Assembly (NCBI GenBank): GCA_034696485.1
Contig: JAQIWT010000020.1
Location: forward strand, 1-60,638
Source: Isohypsibius dastychi
Lineage: Eukaryota > Tardigrada > Eutardigrada > Parachela > Isohypsibiidae
DNA length: 60,638 bases
Direction: 5' to 3'
Both the position numbers and the translations under genes were made by a program. Below the pieces are notes generated by a model, which made no database searches, was not told the origin of the DNA, and worked only from the letters and a program-made list of their open reading frames with translations. Shown here one piece after another: positions 32,459 through 44,396 of this stretch (position 1 is the stretch's first letter; every line of letters starts with the position of its first letter).

Positions 32459-34537
32459 ATGGAAGTGGGCACAAATCGAAGACTGAAAGGTCGGCAGCCG
32501 AAAGCTCGGCGGAAGTCACTTACCTCAAATGATTCTGCGTCGGAAGATTTCACCCTTTGCTCCAGCGGTCCAGTGAGAAAGAAAAAGCGTACTGCCGGCA
32601 TTTCCGGTACACGCCGGGATGGAGTTATGATTGTTAAAGGAAACTGGACAGATGCAGAAGACCAGCACTTGTCGAATCTAGTTTCTTCCCACAATATGAC
32701 AGCGGATAGTAAAACCGGAAGTAACACTCGCTGGTCCGAGATCGCCAAAAATCTTCCTGGTCGAGTTGGAAAACAGTGCCGAGAACGGTATGCTAAGTTG
32801 AAAAAGAGCTCTTGCACAGACTTGTATTCGCTAATATTTTGCAGATGGCATAACCACCTCCGACCGGATATCAACAAAGGACGATGGAGCTTCTCGGAGG
32901 AGATCGTCATTTACGTTTGCTGGCGACGTTGGAGTAGTCAGTGGGCTCGTATAAGTCGGCTGCTGGAGGGCCGATCGGATAATCGTGTCAAGAACCATTG
33001 GAACTGCCATATGAAGAGAAGACTAATGAGAGACGCTCAGTATGCTGAATTTCTGGAAAATTCAACCGCCTGCTTGGGTCACTTTTTACAAGATGGATAT
33101 GTACGTATCCGCTTTTCAATATTCCGATTATTCTTCTCTAATGTGATGCTGTTTTAGGAGGATGATTCTGAGGTCACTCAGCTAAGACAGGAGTTGATGC
33201 CACACGTTGAAAACTATTTGAATGAAAACCGGAACCTGCTTGAAAGACTTCCATACTTTGCGTCTCAGAAACGAGAAGTGAAAAACGGTCGTGATCCAAG
33301 CTCGCCGGTCGTTTATCAGCAAGTGGTGAGTGGATTCTCTTGATCCGCCGAATACTTCTATTTACAATCTTTTTTTTCTAGAAACTGATGCTGGAAAATC
33401 CAGGTCGCCCTTCGAAGCCACCAAAGCCTGCCAAAACCAAAAAGCAGCGGAAGGTCCGAAAGCGGAATATTCCACCGAGTTTTGTTCAGGATTCTTGGGT
33501 CGAGCAGCAGTCGATAGAAACCGATGCCGAAAATAGCCACCGTTATTACACCGGCGACCATTTCGGTCGATTAGGCGGCTTGCTCTATCACCGTTATGAA
33601 GGAATTAATCAGGACACGGAAATGGATGTGCCGGAAGTGAACGGCGCAGAGAACCCGCTTGATACCGGTATTTTCTTTTACACAAATCAGGATAGTCAGT
33701 CATTCAATAGTCAAGCGATCTACTGTGCAACTGAGATTGTTCTCGGTGAGGATGAGCCGTTGTTGAATGGCGACCCGATGTGGACCGTAAGTTTCCCTGA
33801 TCGCTTCTATGATTTGCTTTGGTAGTTCACTTTCTTTTTTCCAGAAAGCGGTTTCTGTTGATTATGGAGTTTCTTCTCCATCAACTTCTCGTCGTAATAT
33901 TACTTCGACTCCCCGGAAGTCGGCGTCGTATGTTGTTCCCAGTTCATCGGAATGCGGAACCAGCTTCGTCACCCCGACACATTCCCGGAAACCCACCTAC
34001 GATTTTATGATCTCTCCGATCCGAAAGCCATATTTTGAAGAAAGCAGCATCTGGTCGCCCAGCAAAGGATTTGGAATAAAAATCGAGGAGTGGAGTCCGG
34101 CAAAGTATGGGAATTCCTGCGGAATCAAGACTCCACAGCCAATTCGAGAAGCATTGGCTTCATCGGAAGCTAATCGAAGCAATATCAGTCCGGAAGATGT
34201 GAGTTGTCTTGATCATTTTTCGGTGTTTTGATGACGATTCTCGTTGTTTTAGTTGGCTAGTCCAAGTCGACTGTTCAGCGACGCCAGCGAGCTCATCGAC
34301 GGCGAACTGAATCAGAGCTGTTCGGAAATGCGCAGTACTTCTTCACTAATGGTCAGTTTTCGAATTTTTGGTTGTGAAAACGGATGAAATATTCTGATTG
34401 TTTGTCAGGAATCTCAACGTACTCCAGAGTTAAGCAAATGTCGCCGGCGATTGGTGGACCAGTGGTCTTCTGGAGTTGGAGCGTCTTCATTTAACTCATC
34501 TGGATATATGTCATATGGAACGCCTTCTACTGATTAG
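32459..34537 (+). CDS. MYB: Myb transcription factor (R2R3 repeats only)
   Basis: DNA-binding regulator of cell-cycle genes, Myb/MuvB family. Exons: 32459-32787, 32845-33100, 33158-33325, 33382-33786, 33845-34198, 34253-34351, 34409-34537; 579 residues. The R2 repeat reads KGNWTDAEDQHLSNLVSSHN, about 11 extra residues, then RWSEIAKNLPGRVGKQCRERWHNHL. R3 starts KGRWSFSEE and ends with SQWARISRLLEGRSDNRVKNHW. Between them 12 residues (IVIYVCWRRWSS) are unlike any Myb; the shifted frame reads DRHLRLLATLE. No R1 repeat is visible. The C-terminal part is Ser/Pro-rich with SP/TP sites (TPRK, SPIRKP, WSPSKG, TPQP) as in B-Myb. The 57 bp intron 32788-32844 is frame-neutral. The frame is open upstream to 32255, so the start is uncertain. 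Confidence 0.88.
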
Positions 34538-35098
34538 CGGATCGCATCCTGCATTTTAGCGATTGTTATACGTTTGTAGAATAGGCCTGGTTTTTTATCA
34601 CTTAGTGTCGTTATCATTTAGTTGGTCAGTTAGTTGTGGTTATCTAGCGTGAGAAGACCCCCGTGCTCGTTTGTTAACTGCGTGTCGGTTTTAGCGAAAC
34701 GGTCCCGGAAGCGTGATGTTTTCACCATTTGTCGTTTTTGTTCTGTTCCACACCTACTGCACTCATTGTTCACCTTGTTGATTTTATTGCTTCTCGTCTT
34801 ATTCTGTATCTGCAAGGAATAAAATATTCCGATCAATATTCCGATTGAGTCGCTAACCTGGGGGGGGGGGGGGGGTCATTTCATTATAGAATCCAGATCG
34901 ATGTTTTGAATTTGATTCTCAGTTTTCAGATTTCTCCGCGGTAATGCACAACAAAATATTCAGTATCAGTTTCCGTCAAGTTCGCCGTTTTTGTGCTGCT
35001 TGACTTTTGAAGTTGTTTCGGTCCATACGGTTTTTATAGCCGCAGCACACGGTCTGTCTGTGTAGCAAGATCTGGTGGAAAAGAAGTTGCATTGAAGG
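34538..35098. other. intergenic region Myb to ABHD16A
   Basis: Contains an AATAAA at 34818-34823 fitting the Myb 3' end and a run of 16 G at 34860-34875. No coding sequence recognised. Confidence 0.5.
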
Positions 35099-37024
35099 AT
35101 GTCGATTTTCAGAGCGATCGTTGGACCTAACTTATATCGAATTCGCGGGCATGATGGCCGGGTAAGAGTTTTGATATTTTCTCCCGTGGAATGGGCTTTG
35201 ATTAGTTGATTTCCAGTGCGTGAATTATTCTCCAAACAAAGTGGAACGATGGACCGGATATACCTTATTGGCTTCGAAATGCATCTGGTTTCTGATCAAA
35301 CTCACAAGCCCTTTATGTTTAATTATTCTATGGAGGAGGGGTGGGCTCACTTTCACTGACGAAGGAAATGAGCAGCTGTTCACCATTGTCCGTTACGCTA
35401 CATTCCTGATCTCCATCACCGGTGGTGCCTGTCTTCTTCGTGGAATTGGGCGATATTTCAACAAAGACTATCTTGTTTTTCTGCGCAGTTTGGATGATTA
35501 TCGACGGCATCGCACCCTGGAAAATGGTGAACGTCTCGTTCGCATGTATGACTGCGATTTTTCCAGCCTTCCGGTGGAATTTACCAACACTGCTCCGATA
35601 AAGGGAAAGCTGATCTCACCAAATTTGAATATTTTCTGGAAGATATTTGCGCTGGGGTTGCTGAAGACAATCGGACGGCGTCTGCTGTACCCAGGATCGC
35701 TCCAGATTTTTAATGCTGCGCTGCATTCGATGCTAACACAAAGTCGATCAAAAATGATTGAAGGCGTAGGTCATCAAAGTTACATGGAACATATTCGAAA
35801 TTTATGTTGTTGCTTTTAGAAAGCAGCAAAGCGCTCAAAAATCCAGACAGCGGATGGAAATTTTATCGATTCTTTGTTTGTCGACAACCGTTTATCGGAT
35901 AATCCACTCGGTCGAACGTTGGTCATTTGTTGCGAGGGAAATGCTGGATACTATGAAATAGGTATCATGAGTACACCGCTTCAGTTGGGATATTCGGTTT
36001 TGGGTTGGAATCACCCAGGTTTCGGATGCAGGTAAGACGTTAGTCTTTCGTTTTTCTGACTTGAAGCGATCAATGAAAATCAGCGAAAATTTCCGTAACA
36101 AACGAGGTTTATTATCATTGTGATTTTCAGCACTGGCGAGCCACTTCCTAGTCAAGAACTGCATGCTGTCGACGCAGTGATGCATTTTGCCGAAGAGTTT
36201 CTCAAGTTCCCCGAATCAAATATTCTTGTCTTCGCTTGGTCGATTGGCGGGTTTCCGGCAAGCTGGTTAGCTGCTCATTATCCAAAAATCGCTGGCGTCA
36301 TTTTGGACGCTACTTTCGATGACATCCTTCCCCTTGCATTAGGTATGTCGTTACTTTTAACCACGAGTTCTTCCGATTCATATTGAGTTTTTTCATATAG
36401 CCCGAATGCCTGTGGTTCTGGCAACCCCGGTCACCCATGTGATTCGCCATTACCTGAACTTGAATATTGCCGAACAGCTATGTAGATACGACGGCCCAGT
36501 GCTTTTAATCAGGAGAACCCTCGATGAAGTTCTTACGATAAATCACGAGGATGTGGCTCTGTCCGGCAACCGCGGAGACTATTTGTTGAAGCGACTCTTA
36601 ACGCATCGGTATCCCAATCTGTTCGATCATGACACTTTTCCAGTGGTTAATCAGTGGCTTAAAGCTAATCGAAGGCAACAAGGTATTTCCGGTAATTTTT
36701 ACCGTCTTTTGCGGGGTTTTTGATGATGGAATATTTGCTAATTGAAGTTCTGTTTTAGATGCTATTTATGCTGGTCATAGCGGTTTATTGGAACATGAAT
36801 TGACCAGAAGATTGGAAGACTACCTCGGCGAGCTTTCAATATCCGACCCTCGTGATATTCGATTTCCTTTGAATATCGGTCATGATCTGGATATTACTAC
36901 ACGGCAGCATTTAGCTTTATATGTTGTGAGACTTCATATGGTCGATCTGGAGGAAACGCATTGCACCCCCTTACCGATGACTTTATTCACCCATCCATGG
37001 CATCCAAAAGTCCGATCAACATGA
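35099..37024 (+). CDS. ABHD16A: ABHD16A-type phosphatidylserine lipase
   Basis: ER-anchored serine hydrolase; animal ABHD16A hydrolyses phosphatidylserine to lysophosphatidylserine. Exons: 35099-35161, 35217-35765, 35820-36031, 36131-36342, 36401-36682, 36759-37024; 527 residues (human 558). The N terminus (MSIFRAIVGPNLYRIRG) matches the family. Two hydrophobic segments follow, around WFLIKLTSPLCLIILW and FLISITGGACLLRGIGR. The hydrolase core has ICCEGNAGYYE, YSVLGWNHPGFG, the nucleophile elbow AWSIGGFPASW, GVILDATFDDI, AEQLCRYDGPVLLIRRTLDE and EETHCTPLP carrying the likely catalytic His. The linker between the membrane part and the core is shorter than in vertebrates. Confidence 0.95.
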
Positions 37025-37096
37025 TCATTTCCAAAGTTTGATGTTTATTTTTACGTCAGCTTTTAAAGCGGTGATTTGGGTGACATATCGTGCTTA

Positions 37097-37766
37097 TTAA
37101 CAATTGTGATCGGTATTCCAGCACCTGACAGGTTCACTTTGAGCGCGTGAAACTGGCTTCAGCTTGTACAGTGCCGCTGTCTCGTATCTGAAAAATAATA
37201 TTTGATTATTCGAAACATGGTTTATTTCGATATCTTCCGGTGGTGATAAATGCGTTACCATCTTGCATCCTTTGTCGTCAAAGAAATAATCAATGGTCCA
37301 CTTTTGTCCCTCGCTGTTGCTGTATTTGCATCGCAAAGCGTTGAATTCAGGATCCCATTGAAATGAACTCTGAAAATATATAATGGGCTGTCAGTCATTT
37401 AGCTGGTCAAGTATGGATTTTTTACCTGCATGGACCGCCCTCCTGGCAGATTAGTGGTCTTATCCACGTCCAGCTGAAAAGGAATATCTTGACTTCGGTT
37501 GATATCCGGTTGAGAAATGTTCAAGATGTATTCCTTCGGCCCGGTTTGCGAAAAGGTCATCGTCGAACTGTTGCTCCCGTATTTCGTGGCAATTTCATCA
37601 CTGTAACCTGGAGTGCCGTAGCGGTAAATTATTCAATAAAACACATTCGTGGATCGCAGGTTATCTTACCAATGCTTTTGAGAAAAGGCGTGGAATTCGG
37701 ATCAAGGGCATCTCCAACGTAAGTTCCGACTGGGAGTGTTTGCGTCTTTTCTTGAGTTGCAGCCAT
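37097..37766 (-). CDS. intracellular fatty-acid-binding-protein-like (calycin) protein
   Basis: Probable lipid-binding beta-barrel. Minus-strand exons: 37670-37766, 37426-37607, 37097-37369; 183 residues. Residues 10-150 follow the FABP pattern: LPVGTYVGD, FLKSIGYSDEIATKYG (compare family YMKALGVGxATR), a strand near KEYILNISQP, PFQLDVDK, GGRSMQSSFQWD and KWTIDYFFDDKGCKMVTHL. There is no signal peptide, so it is probably cytosolic. It is about 50 residues longer than a usual FABP (about 132), with extra length at both ends. The tardigrade SAHS heat-soluble proteins share this fold but are secreted; any link is inference. The assignment rests on pattern, not on a diagnostic motif. Confidence 0.7.
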
Positions 37767-38400
37767 TTTGGGAACCTCGTCGCATATATATGTCTAGAAA
37801 GCTAGTTTGGCTACGAAGTTCAGTCTTCTTGCAACACTGTAATCCTGTTCCGTTCAGCTAACTGACCTGCAGCTGTTTTCTGCTCAGATAGCCTCCGAGC
37901 GATTTACTCGACACAGTTGGTCTGCCTTGTTGAAATACCGGTAATCCCAATTCTACTGTACACTCAAATTTTAAAAACATGATCACTCAAAATCTACTCA
38001 GATCTGTAACTTCGTAGTTCAAATATTCCGCTCCCTTGAAATTCGTAGGATGCTTTCTGTCTATATCGATATCGAAAAAATCACGCTACTGTACGTAGAA
38101 GACGTAATAAAATACGAACATGTTGGTTTAATGACATAGCCCTTTTCTTAGCAAGCCGATCCCAAGGTGTTGGAATAACACAATTGTGGAGCACGAACTG
38201 AAAGAGAAAAAAGTATCCCCGACAAGCACAACAAGGTGCCGAAACAACATCGCAAATAATGTGTTCCGGTCGAAACTCCAGATTGATATGAACGAAGTTA
38301 TCTGCGATAATACGCAAATCCACATTATCATGTGCTTTGAAATACAAGAACAAAAAATCAACACTGGAAGGTCAGTTTGCATGCGCGAAGGCTGAACGCA
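37767..38400. other. intergenic region between SAP18 and the FABP-like gene
   Basis: 634 bp; promoter of the FABP-like gene and 3' region of SAP18, both on the minus strand. Short frames on both strands near 38100-38390 did not match any family. Confidence 0.45.
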
Positions 38401-39242
38401 TTAATACGGGGATTCCGGTGGAGTTATTGCGACCGACATAAAGTCTCCTAAAAATCAATCTCTTAAACTATATTTACTCGGAATAAACTCGACGAAAGAA
38501 TTTACCAATTTTGAAGCGAAGATCGGCCAACATCTTCGCGTCATCCATGCCTAGATAAATTAAACCATGAACAATTCGATAAATGGAATTAAAACCATTA
38601 GAATTTCGAATTTGGTTTTTATTCCACACCTTTTTGGCCATTTCGGGTGGTTCCAATGCTCCTTGCCCGATATCCGGGTCCAGTCGTATCCGGGTACACA
38701 AGACTGAATTCGAAATATGTTCCACGCAAACGAGCTTCGGGATGCACGTCCCTTATCAATCCAGATAGTTCCTTCAAACTCGCATCCAACCAAGTATAAA
38801 TCTGAAGTTCTCCAGATGGCGTGCTCCCTGCAATCGATAATATACTCATAACTTCGTTCAGAAAAGTTAGATGAATTCAGTTTTGCCGTCGACGGAGCGA
38901 TCCAGGCAAACATTCACATGTCGGTTCAACACATACCTCGAGAAAATTCTGAAAGAGAAAGGTGCCTTCCAACATTCGTAAAAACTCGGAGCAAGAGCGG
39001 ACAAGTTTTCTCCCTGAAATACAAAAACGCTGAATGCGAGAAAACTTCGCCATTTCGAACAAAACATACCGGTCAACGGAGAATGATTGTGTCGACGGAG
39101 TTTCCAGTGGTTTTGAAACTTCAGAGTTTCGGATTGTATTCACTTGGCGCTCTGAGGAGAAGTTTCCTCCAGGAATTCGGATTTTCAAGATTTCCCTGTC
39201 ATCTCGCGGATAAACAGTCAAAGAGTTCTTTTCGGGTGCCAT
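38401..39242 (-). CDS. SAP18: SAP18, Sin3-associated and exon-junction ASAP complex subunit
   Basis: Ubiquitin-fold protein of the ASAP/PSAP splicing complexes and Sin3-HDAC corepressor. Minus-strand exons: 39070-39242, 38937-39013, 38630-38827, 38506-38550, 38401-38447; 179 residues (human 153 in the short form). Conserved blocks: DREKTCPLLLRVFTNVGRH, EFSRG, GELQIYTWLDASLKEL, DVHPEARLRGTYFEF, GPGYRARSIG, and the C-terminal KIGDFMSVAITPP. The N-terminal about 55 residues (MAPEKNSLTVYPRDDRE...) are unlike mammalian SAP18. All exons are short and only correct splicing shows the gene. Confidence 0.94.
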
Positions 39243-39805
39243 CTGAACCCTCGGTGCAGGAAATATCGGGAAGATTATTCTGTTACAGTCGTTCTAAAGC
39301 GGTGGAGCAGGTCAATGATTCCAACTAGATTCCTAAAAACGAAGCATGCAAACATGGACGGATTTGAAGTCTTGATCTTCGAACAGAATAAGCGCATTGC
39401 AATTTGCAACGGCGGAAATGTACCTGAAGGGGGGGGGTTAACTGCAGGGAGGCTTAGACCCTCTACTGAACTCGGCAGCTTTTACCAATTTGGCAATTTG
39501 CATTGGATGCCCTTTATGAGCGTGACCTCACAGTTTGTCATCCTAGCCTAAATCGCTTTCATAATTCTTTGCCAGAAATTCTGTTCTACATACTTAGTCA
39601 CAGCTTCGATTTTGATTAGATTATGCGACCAGCACAAGGTAGATAATTCCCTACAGGCGCAAGCCAGAGCTTCCCCCATTTCGGCGGGAATCTTTTGTGG
39701 TCAGCGGACATCACCGCGGAAAATTCGGACAAAATGTGAGATTACCTGTTCAGACATGAATTTTTTCGCTGTTGTCTACCTTGTCTCTCTTAGAAGACGT
39801 CCACC
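39243..39805. other. divergent promoter region of SAP18 and HFM1
   Basis: 563 bp between the two starts. It contains a run of nine G at 39429-39437. No coding sequence recognised. The two genes could share a bidirectional promoter. Confidence 0.45.
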
Positions 39806-42800
39806 ATGTCAGCTACCGCTCACATTGTCACCGTCAATCGAAGCTTTCCGAACAATGGTCAGCCAGGTGATCAAATGGAGCTCCGAAGCACGGAGGACGT
39901 TCCTGAACCTTATCGCGAAGTCTTCAGTACTCGTCCTTACTTCAACTTCCTGCAGTCCAGAGTTTTCGATGATGTGTTCTTCAAGAATGACGGTATGATC
40001 GTATCTGCGCCCACGGGCTCCGGAAAGACTGCAGTGTTCGAAATGGCCATTTGCAAAATGTTGATGAACGGAAACGGGGGAGGAAGTAGCAAAGCGATAT
40101 ATCTTGCACCGATTAAAGCTCTTTGTGATGAGAGATACACTGACTGGTCGCAGCGTTTCGGGAAGGTACGGAACTGTTTCTCTAACTGATCTTGACCATC
40201 GGCGGAAGTTAATATTGTACATTTTTCCAGGTGAACTGTTCTTGTTGCAAGCTGACAGGAGATACGAACAACGACGAATATGCCGAAATGAAGAACGCTG
40301 GAATCATAATTGCCACGCCTGAAAAGTGGGACAGCATGACCCGTCGATGGAAAGATAACTCGCACTTCGTAAAGTCTGTTCAGTTATTTATGGTGGACGA
40401 AGTTCATCTCGTCGGAGACGAATCACGAGGAGCTGCGATGGAAACCGTAATCAGCCGAATGAAGATCATCAACCAGTCCATGATAACGAAGGACCGGAAT
40501 TCGCCCGGAATCCGGTTCATAGCAGTCACGGCGACGTTGCAGAATATCGAGGACTTCAGCCAGTGGTTCAGCAGTTCCGGCGGACCGGCGTTATGCCACA
40601 AAATGGGAGAAGAAATTCGGCCGGTTCGTCTCGCCAAAGTAGTTCTAGGTTATCCAAATACGGGATCGGAGTTCAAGTTTGATATGTCGCTGAATTACAA
40701 GCTGGCGGAAGTCATTAAGAAGTACTCGGAGGGGAAGCCGACTTTGATCTTCTGCTCGACCAGGAAAGCTGTCAGCCTTGCTGCTCAGGAACTGAAGAAG
40801 AACTGTCTGCCGATATCATCGTTAACGCATCGCCAAGCACTCCAGAGTGTCGCAAACACTGTTCAAGACGAAAAACTTCGGGAAGTCTTAATGGTCGGAG
40901 TCGGGTTCCACCATGCCGGATTGGTTGCTGGTGACAGGAAAAAGGTCGAAGAGCTCTTTCTGCAAGGTACGTTCGTAACCTTGTTACCTTTCATTTTTTT
41001 GCCTCGTATCAAATTTGGCACAGTGATCATTTATTCTTTATGGTTGAAGATAGTTGTCCATGTTGCAGGTAGTTTGCCGGTTCTTCTTTGCACGAGCACC
41101 TTGGCCATGGGCGTGAATCTTCCGGCTCATCTGGTCATCATCAAGTCGACCACACATTATGTCGGCAAGACATGTGTGGAATACTCAGAGGCGGATATGT
41201 TGCAGATGATCGGTCGGGCTGGACGTCCTCAGTTCGACACTTCCGCCACGGCAGTGATAATGACCCAAAAGTGTAAACAGTTCAAGTATGAACAACAGCT
41301 GAGTGGCCTGCAGATGACAGAAAGTTCTCTTCACAAAAGCCTCATCGAGCATGTCAACGCGGAGATCAGCCTGCGAACTTTCTTCAACGCGCCGACCATG
41401 TACGACTGGCTGAAGGCGACTTTTCTCTTCATCCGCATCTTCAAAAACCCAGAGCACTATGGTATTCCGAAAGGCGGCAACCCCGTTCAATGGCTGGAAA
41501 AACTTTGCACAGATTGCTTGACGCAGTTGAAAGAAACTGGGTTGATTGAAGGCAATCAAGACAGCTTCCAAGCCACGTCGAGGGGAAATATGATGGCCAG
41601 GTACTACATCTCATTCAGCACCATGAAGTTGTTCTCCGAAATAACGGGGAGTGAGGACTTGCCGCAGCTTCTTGAGTTGATCTCGCGTGCCCAAGAATTC
41701 GTCTCCGATGTCCAGCTTCGGGTAAGTGAGAAGATGGTTCTCAATACCCTGAACCGGAACAAGAATGCTCGGACTATCCGATATCAGATGAAAGGAAAAA
41801 TCAAGACGACGGACATGAAAATCAACTGTCTCATCCAAGCAACATTGGGAAACTTGCCGATCTCGGACCCAGGTCTTTCAATGGATGTCAACAAGATATT
41901 TCGGTCGGCGAAACGGATTCTGACTTGTCTGCTGACATTTATCCGGTCGTCGTGTCGTTTTTATTCTGCTAGTGTGTCTGCGCTGCTGTTGGCGAAATGC
42001 ATGGACAACCGGATGTGGCAGGATTCGGAGTTTGTTTCTCGACAGCTTGTCAAGATTGGGCAAGTCCATTCAGCCCAACTCGCCGAAGCCGGATATACGA
42101 CCTTCGCAGAACTGGAAGCCGCTCATCCTCGTCAGATTGAAGTTGTGATCAATCGACGCGCTCCTTTCGGGAACCAGATTGTGGATGCGGTCACTCGTTT
42201 GCCGAAATATTCAATCAAAGTTGAGCAAGGACCAAATCAGTCAAAGGACACAGCGGATATTGTTTTGCGGTTGGAGCTTATTAATTTTCAGCTTCTTCGC
42301 CAGCAAGCCACAGCCGGTCGGAATCATGCTGTTTTTGTTTTTGTTGGAAATGCGGATAACCAACTTATCGTGAGTGAAAAGGTCACCGATTCGTCGCTCA
42401 TTGATGGAACCGGCGTCTGGACAAGAAATATTCGCGTTAACCGCTGCGAAAAGGCCGAAGCAATCCAGATTCAAGTTATCAGTGAGAGTTTAATTGGACT
42501 GGATTTAGCGACTACCTTCACCCCATTCTATCATGGAACTACGAAGAGCTCTGTCGTAGCGAAAAATTTCACATCGCCACCTAAGCTGAGGCAGACTGAG
42601 CTGAATTTCCCGGTTACCAAACGTTCTCGACCTTCGGATTACTCTCCAACTATTGCGGAAAGCCCGGCTAGTAGCGAGGTGGACTGGACTGCTGATTGGG
42701 ATAATATGATCGAAGAATCGAGAACCCTGGGAACTGGCTCTTTGGCAATGACTGATTCTGGCATCGCGAGCCTTCCAGTTAGCCATTCCGGGGCGTTTTC

Positions 42801-43869
42801 ATTTCCGACGTCTTTTAAGCTGACCACCGCGGCTGACCATCCGAGAGGACGAGTGGTCACCCGCCAGGACTCTGAATGGGACGATGATGATGATGACCTT
42901 TTCTTGGCAGCAGAATCATCTATTGCAAAAGCACTGCCAAGTAGGTTTTCTGGGCTGCGTTTGACATGTTTAGATCATCCCTTTCTTACAGATACAGTAC
43001 AAGGCATCCGACCAGTTCCAGTTACTGCGCAATCTAGCAAACAACTCTTTCCAAACGTACTTCCGGCTCAGTCCGCAGCACCTAGTTCATGGGGAACCTT
43101 GAGTCCTCGAATCGGTGCCACCACCGCACTTCCGCCACGGCAGTCAGTTACGTCAGGTGAGGATTAGCTGGTCAAATCAAGAGCTCTTTTGAACATTTTT
43201 AACCGCTTGGGAATTGTGTTGTAGGTCTTCTCGCTAATACCGGTGCACGCCAGCCAATGAGTCCTGCCGGAATGACTTTTTACGGCAATAGTGGAAATAC
43301 TGGCAGCAGGACCGCGCTTCTGAATAATCCTCCCAGGATGCAAATGGGTAGGTCAACTCGTTTTTATGCGAAACTCACATTGTATTGTACAGTAGTATTA
43401 AAGCACCCATAAAAGATTTTGTCTGAAAGGTTTAATTTAATATGCCCGATCGATGATCTGTTTTATCGGCAGTCCAAAACCCAGACATTATGGTGTTTTT
43501 CATTTTTCCGCAGGAGTCGCGGGAGCAGGTCATTTTGGCTCGCCCAGATCCCCGCTGCCGAGCGCCAAGCTGATGGCTGATCAGATCCGGCGAAATTCAG
43601 TCGTATCGCCAAGACAGCACCATGTTGCGAACAATACTAGTAGCGTCAATCTTGCTGGACCCTCAAAGATATCCGCTCCACGAGTTCCGATGAATCCGCC
43701 AATTAACTTTCCAGCTCCAACTTTGCTTCCAACTCCGTCAAGCCCAGTTTCATCTCCTGGACATGGTTTGTTCCAGTGTACAACCCGAGTCTCTAATCCC
43801 GGTAACTCAACCCGCTCAAATCACGCCGGTACTGCCCAGAATCTTTTGAATCGATTTCGGAGAAACTAG
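39806..43869 (+). CDS. HFM1: HFM1/MER3 meiotic DNA helicase
   Basis: Superfamily 2 helicase of the Ski2/Brr2 branch, needed for meiotic crossover formation. Exons: 39806-40165, 40231-40966, 41069-42940, 42992-43156, 43225-43347, 43514-43869; 1203 residues. Motifs: Walker A APTGSGKT, APIKAL, TPEKWD, MVDEVHLVGDESRG, VTATLQNIEDFSQWF, TLIFCSTRKA, VGFHHAGLV, CTSTLAMGVNLPAH and QMIGRAGRPQFD. A winged helix and a Sec63-like domain (GNLPISDPG, RQLVKIGQVHSAQLAEAGYTTF, RRAPFGNQI) follow. The tail is Ser/Pro-rich with an acidic patch (WDDDDDDLF). Two introns (102 bp at 40967, 51 bp at 42941) are frame-neutral and would add false residues if unspliced. Its N-terminal region is shorter than in vertebrates. 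Confidence 0.93.
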
Positions 43870-44396
43870 TGAAGATTTCATGAACAAGTGCAAATCATTG
43901 CATCACTTCAGATGGCATTAATTATTATCCCTGTTAATTGTTGGATTTCTCTATGGTTCTTTGTCTTTTGACTGTGAGTTCAGTCGTTTATGCATTCGTT
44001 TTTGTTGTTTTTCCTTTAGTGACCAACTGGTAGGATGAGTTATCCATGCAAATTTATGGGCTGTTGTTTTTGTTTTTATTACTGGAGTTATCAAAGCAAA
44101 TCTAAGTTACATTGGTTGAAAAAATGTCATCGATAGTAACTGCTCTTGCTGGACCGCTCCACCTATCGGCTTTGATTGTTTTGAATTTTGATTGATGGTT
44201 TTCGTTTGGGTGAACAACAAGCAGTGACGTACAGAGGCTAATTAGAGTGCTGTCGCCTGTACTTTCCCTGTATACATGTACAATGCCAGTACGTACATAC
44301 ATGGCCCAATAAAATGGTTTTCTCTCCGTCTCTTTCCAAAACTTCAAATTGTTGATTGTTGTTTTTCTTGAGAAAAATCTAAATCTTACTGAGGGT
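43870..44396. other. intergenic region HFM1 to CNOT2
   Basis: An AATAAA at 44308-44313 may end HFM1. No coding sequence recognised; a further upstream CNOT2 exon may lie here. Confidence 0.4.
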
